NCBI GenBank assembly: GCA_009731375.1
Contig: BJOX01000061.1
Coordinates: 259,426 to 301,399 of the forward strand
DNA: 41,974 bases
Origin: Paulinella micropora
Taxonomy: Eukaryota; Cercozoa; Imbricatea; Euglyphida
Reading direction: 5' to 3'
Shown: positions 41,415 through 41,974 of the stretch, piece after piece
How positions within the stretch are numbered: the first letter of the stretch is position 1
Layout: every line of letters starts with the position of its first letter
Program-made: the position numbers and the translations under genes
The notes under the pieces: generated by a model
Told to the model about the DNA's origin: nothing
Databases searched by the model: none
Seen by the model: only the letters and a program-made list of their open reading frames with translations

Positions 41415-41974
41415 GTCCGGTGGAAGATCTGCTAGCACTCTAACATTCACTGACCACTTCTGATCGTTTTTGTCAGTGCAGGAAATATGACCTGGATAAC
41501 CAGGCTCGCCTCCCTCGCCGTAGATTCCTGCAAAGCGCAAGCCTGCAACTGCGCCTGGGCGGCCTATAAAACATTTTCAGTTATGTATGACAATATAACA
41601 ATAAACATTTACAACCTAGCATATGTTCTATCTGGTCCTTCTCCTCCTGTCCACAATACTTCTGCGCAAGCTTGCGAACATCCTTCAGAAGTTTTGGATC
41701 TGCAAACTTTACGGGAGGAAGTTTTTTGGGCAGCGTCCCTTCCGCTATTTAACAAAATAAAATAAAAGTTAGATTTTTCAATTAACAGGAGAGCAAAGTG
41801 AAAACCTGGAGCCCGGGTCATCATTTTAATCGGAGCTCCATCTGGTCGGTCCCTTTCCCCGTGCCAATGCTCTTGCCCGTCTCCGAAGGTCTTTACCTTG
41901 GCCGTGGGGAGGCCGTTGTTGCCATCGCCTGGTACTCCAGCGTTGATTTGCCATGCCAGGGGACGATTCCAGTA
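41415..41974 (-). CDS. Unidentified host gene, three exons visible
   Basis: Minus-strand exons join in phase. Exon 41974-41806 is open at its left edge and contains NAGVPGDGNNGLPTAKVKTF and HWHGERDRPDGAPIKMM. Exon 41744-41616 contains GTLPKKLPPVKFADPKLLKD and YCGQEEKDQIEHML. Exon 41573 onward contains GAVAGLRFAGIYGEGGEPGY and DKNDQKWSVNVRVLADLPPD, then enters the gap. Introns are 61 and 42 bp with GT/AG borders, much shorter than those of mS29. Gly/Pro/Asp-rich loops and a Trp-rich stretch suggest a compact enzyme or secreted domain, but I do not recognise the family. The gene is truncated by the window end and the gap. Confidence 0.55.

Noticed and set aside
40632-41540. Long frames across the 745-base gap
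   Set aside because: They consist of undetermined bases; only the flanking exon at 41415-41573 is supported.
41487-41765. Plus-strand 92-residue frame
   Set aside because: It runs antisense through two minus-strand exons whose borders and phases agree.

Overview
The window is nuclear DNA of a microsatellite-rich eukaryote, probably a unicellular protist or alga; the sequence does not fix the lineage. It carries a nearly intact-looking but decayed integrated virus of the Polinton / Polinton-like (PLV) type. Host genes have canonical GT-AG introns made largely of simple repeats.

Region 1 (1-5200) is simple-sequence DNA: (GTAT)n, (AC)n, (GA)n, (GATA)n, (AAC)n and (ACT)n. Three minus-strand exons of one unidentified host gene can be joined in phase there. 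Region 2 (5203-16576) is a plus-strand host gene of 15 visible exons whose reading phases all agree. It encodes the mitochondrial small-subunit ribosomal GTPase mS29 (DAP3). About 1.26 kb of coding sequence is spread over 11.4 kb. The introns contain tetranucleotide repeats, retroposon-like units ending in (ATCT)n, a foldback MITE, and many duplicated exon edges.

Region 3 (17006-38221) is a 21.2-kb AT-rich element with about 290-bp terminal inverted repeats, AG...CT termini and a 6-bp target duplication (CAATTT). Left to right it carries small DNA-binding or zinc proteins, a B-family DNA polymerase and an ExoX-C-like protein on the plus strand. A minus-strand virion block follows: a surface protein, major capsid, penton, a maturation protease at the end of a multi-domain protein, a basic protein, the packaging ATPase, a two-helix membrane protein and a long phage-like fibre ending in an S74 intramolecular chaperone. 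A GIY-YIG endonuclease remnant interrupts this block. At the right end are a charged protein, a retroviral-type integrase, a gene with a 43-nt spliceosomal intron and a coiled-coil protein. Together these are the replication, integration and capsid functions of a Polinton-type virus plus an unusual fibre. I saw no helicase or primase. Many genes are broken by one-base shifts, often at A runs, or by in-frame stops. The copy is therefore either decaying or the assembly has homopolymer errors.

Region 4 (38228-40192) is the leader and broken gag, with a CCHC knuckle, of a retrotransposon just upstream of which the virus inserted. After a 745-base gap, region 5 (41415-41974) holds three phase-compatible exons of another unidentified host gene on the minus strand.

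The most notable observations are repeated gene-boundary modules inside the virus that combine a hairpin terminator with a promoter, the phage-style S74 fibre, and repeated duplication of exon edges in the host gene.
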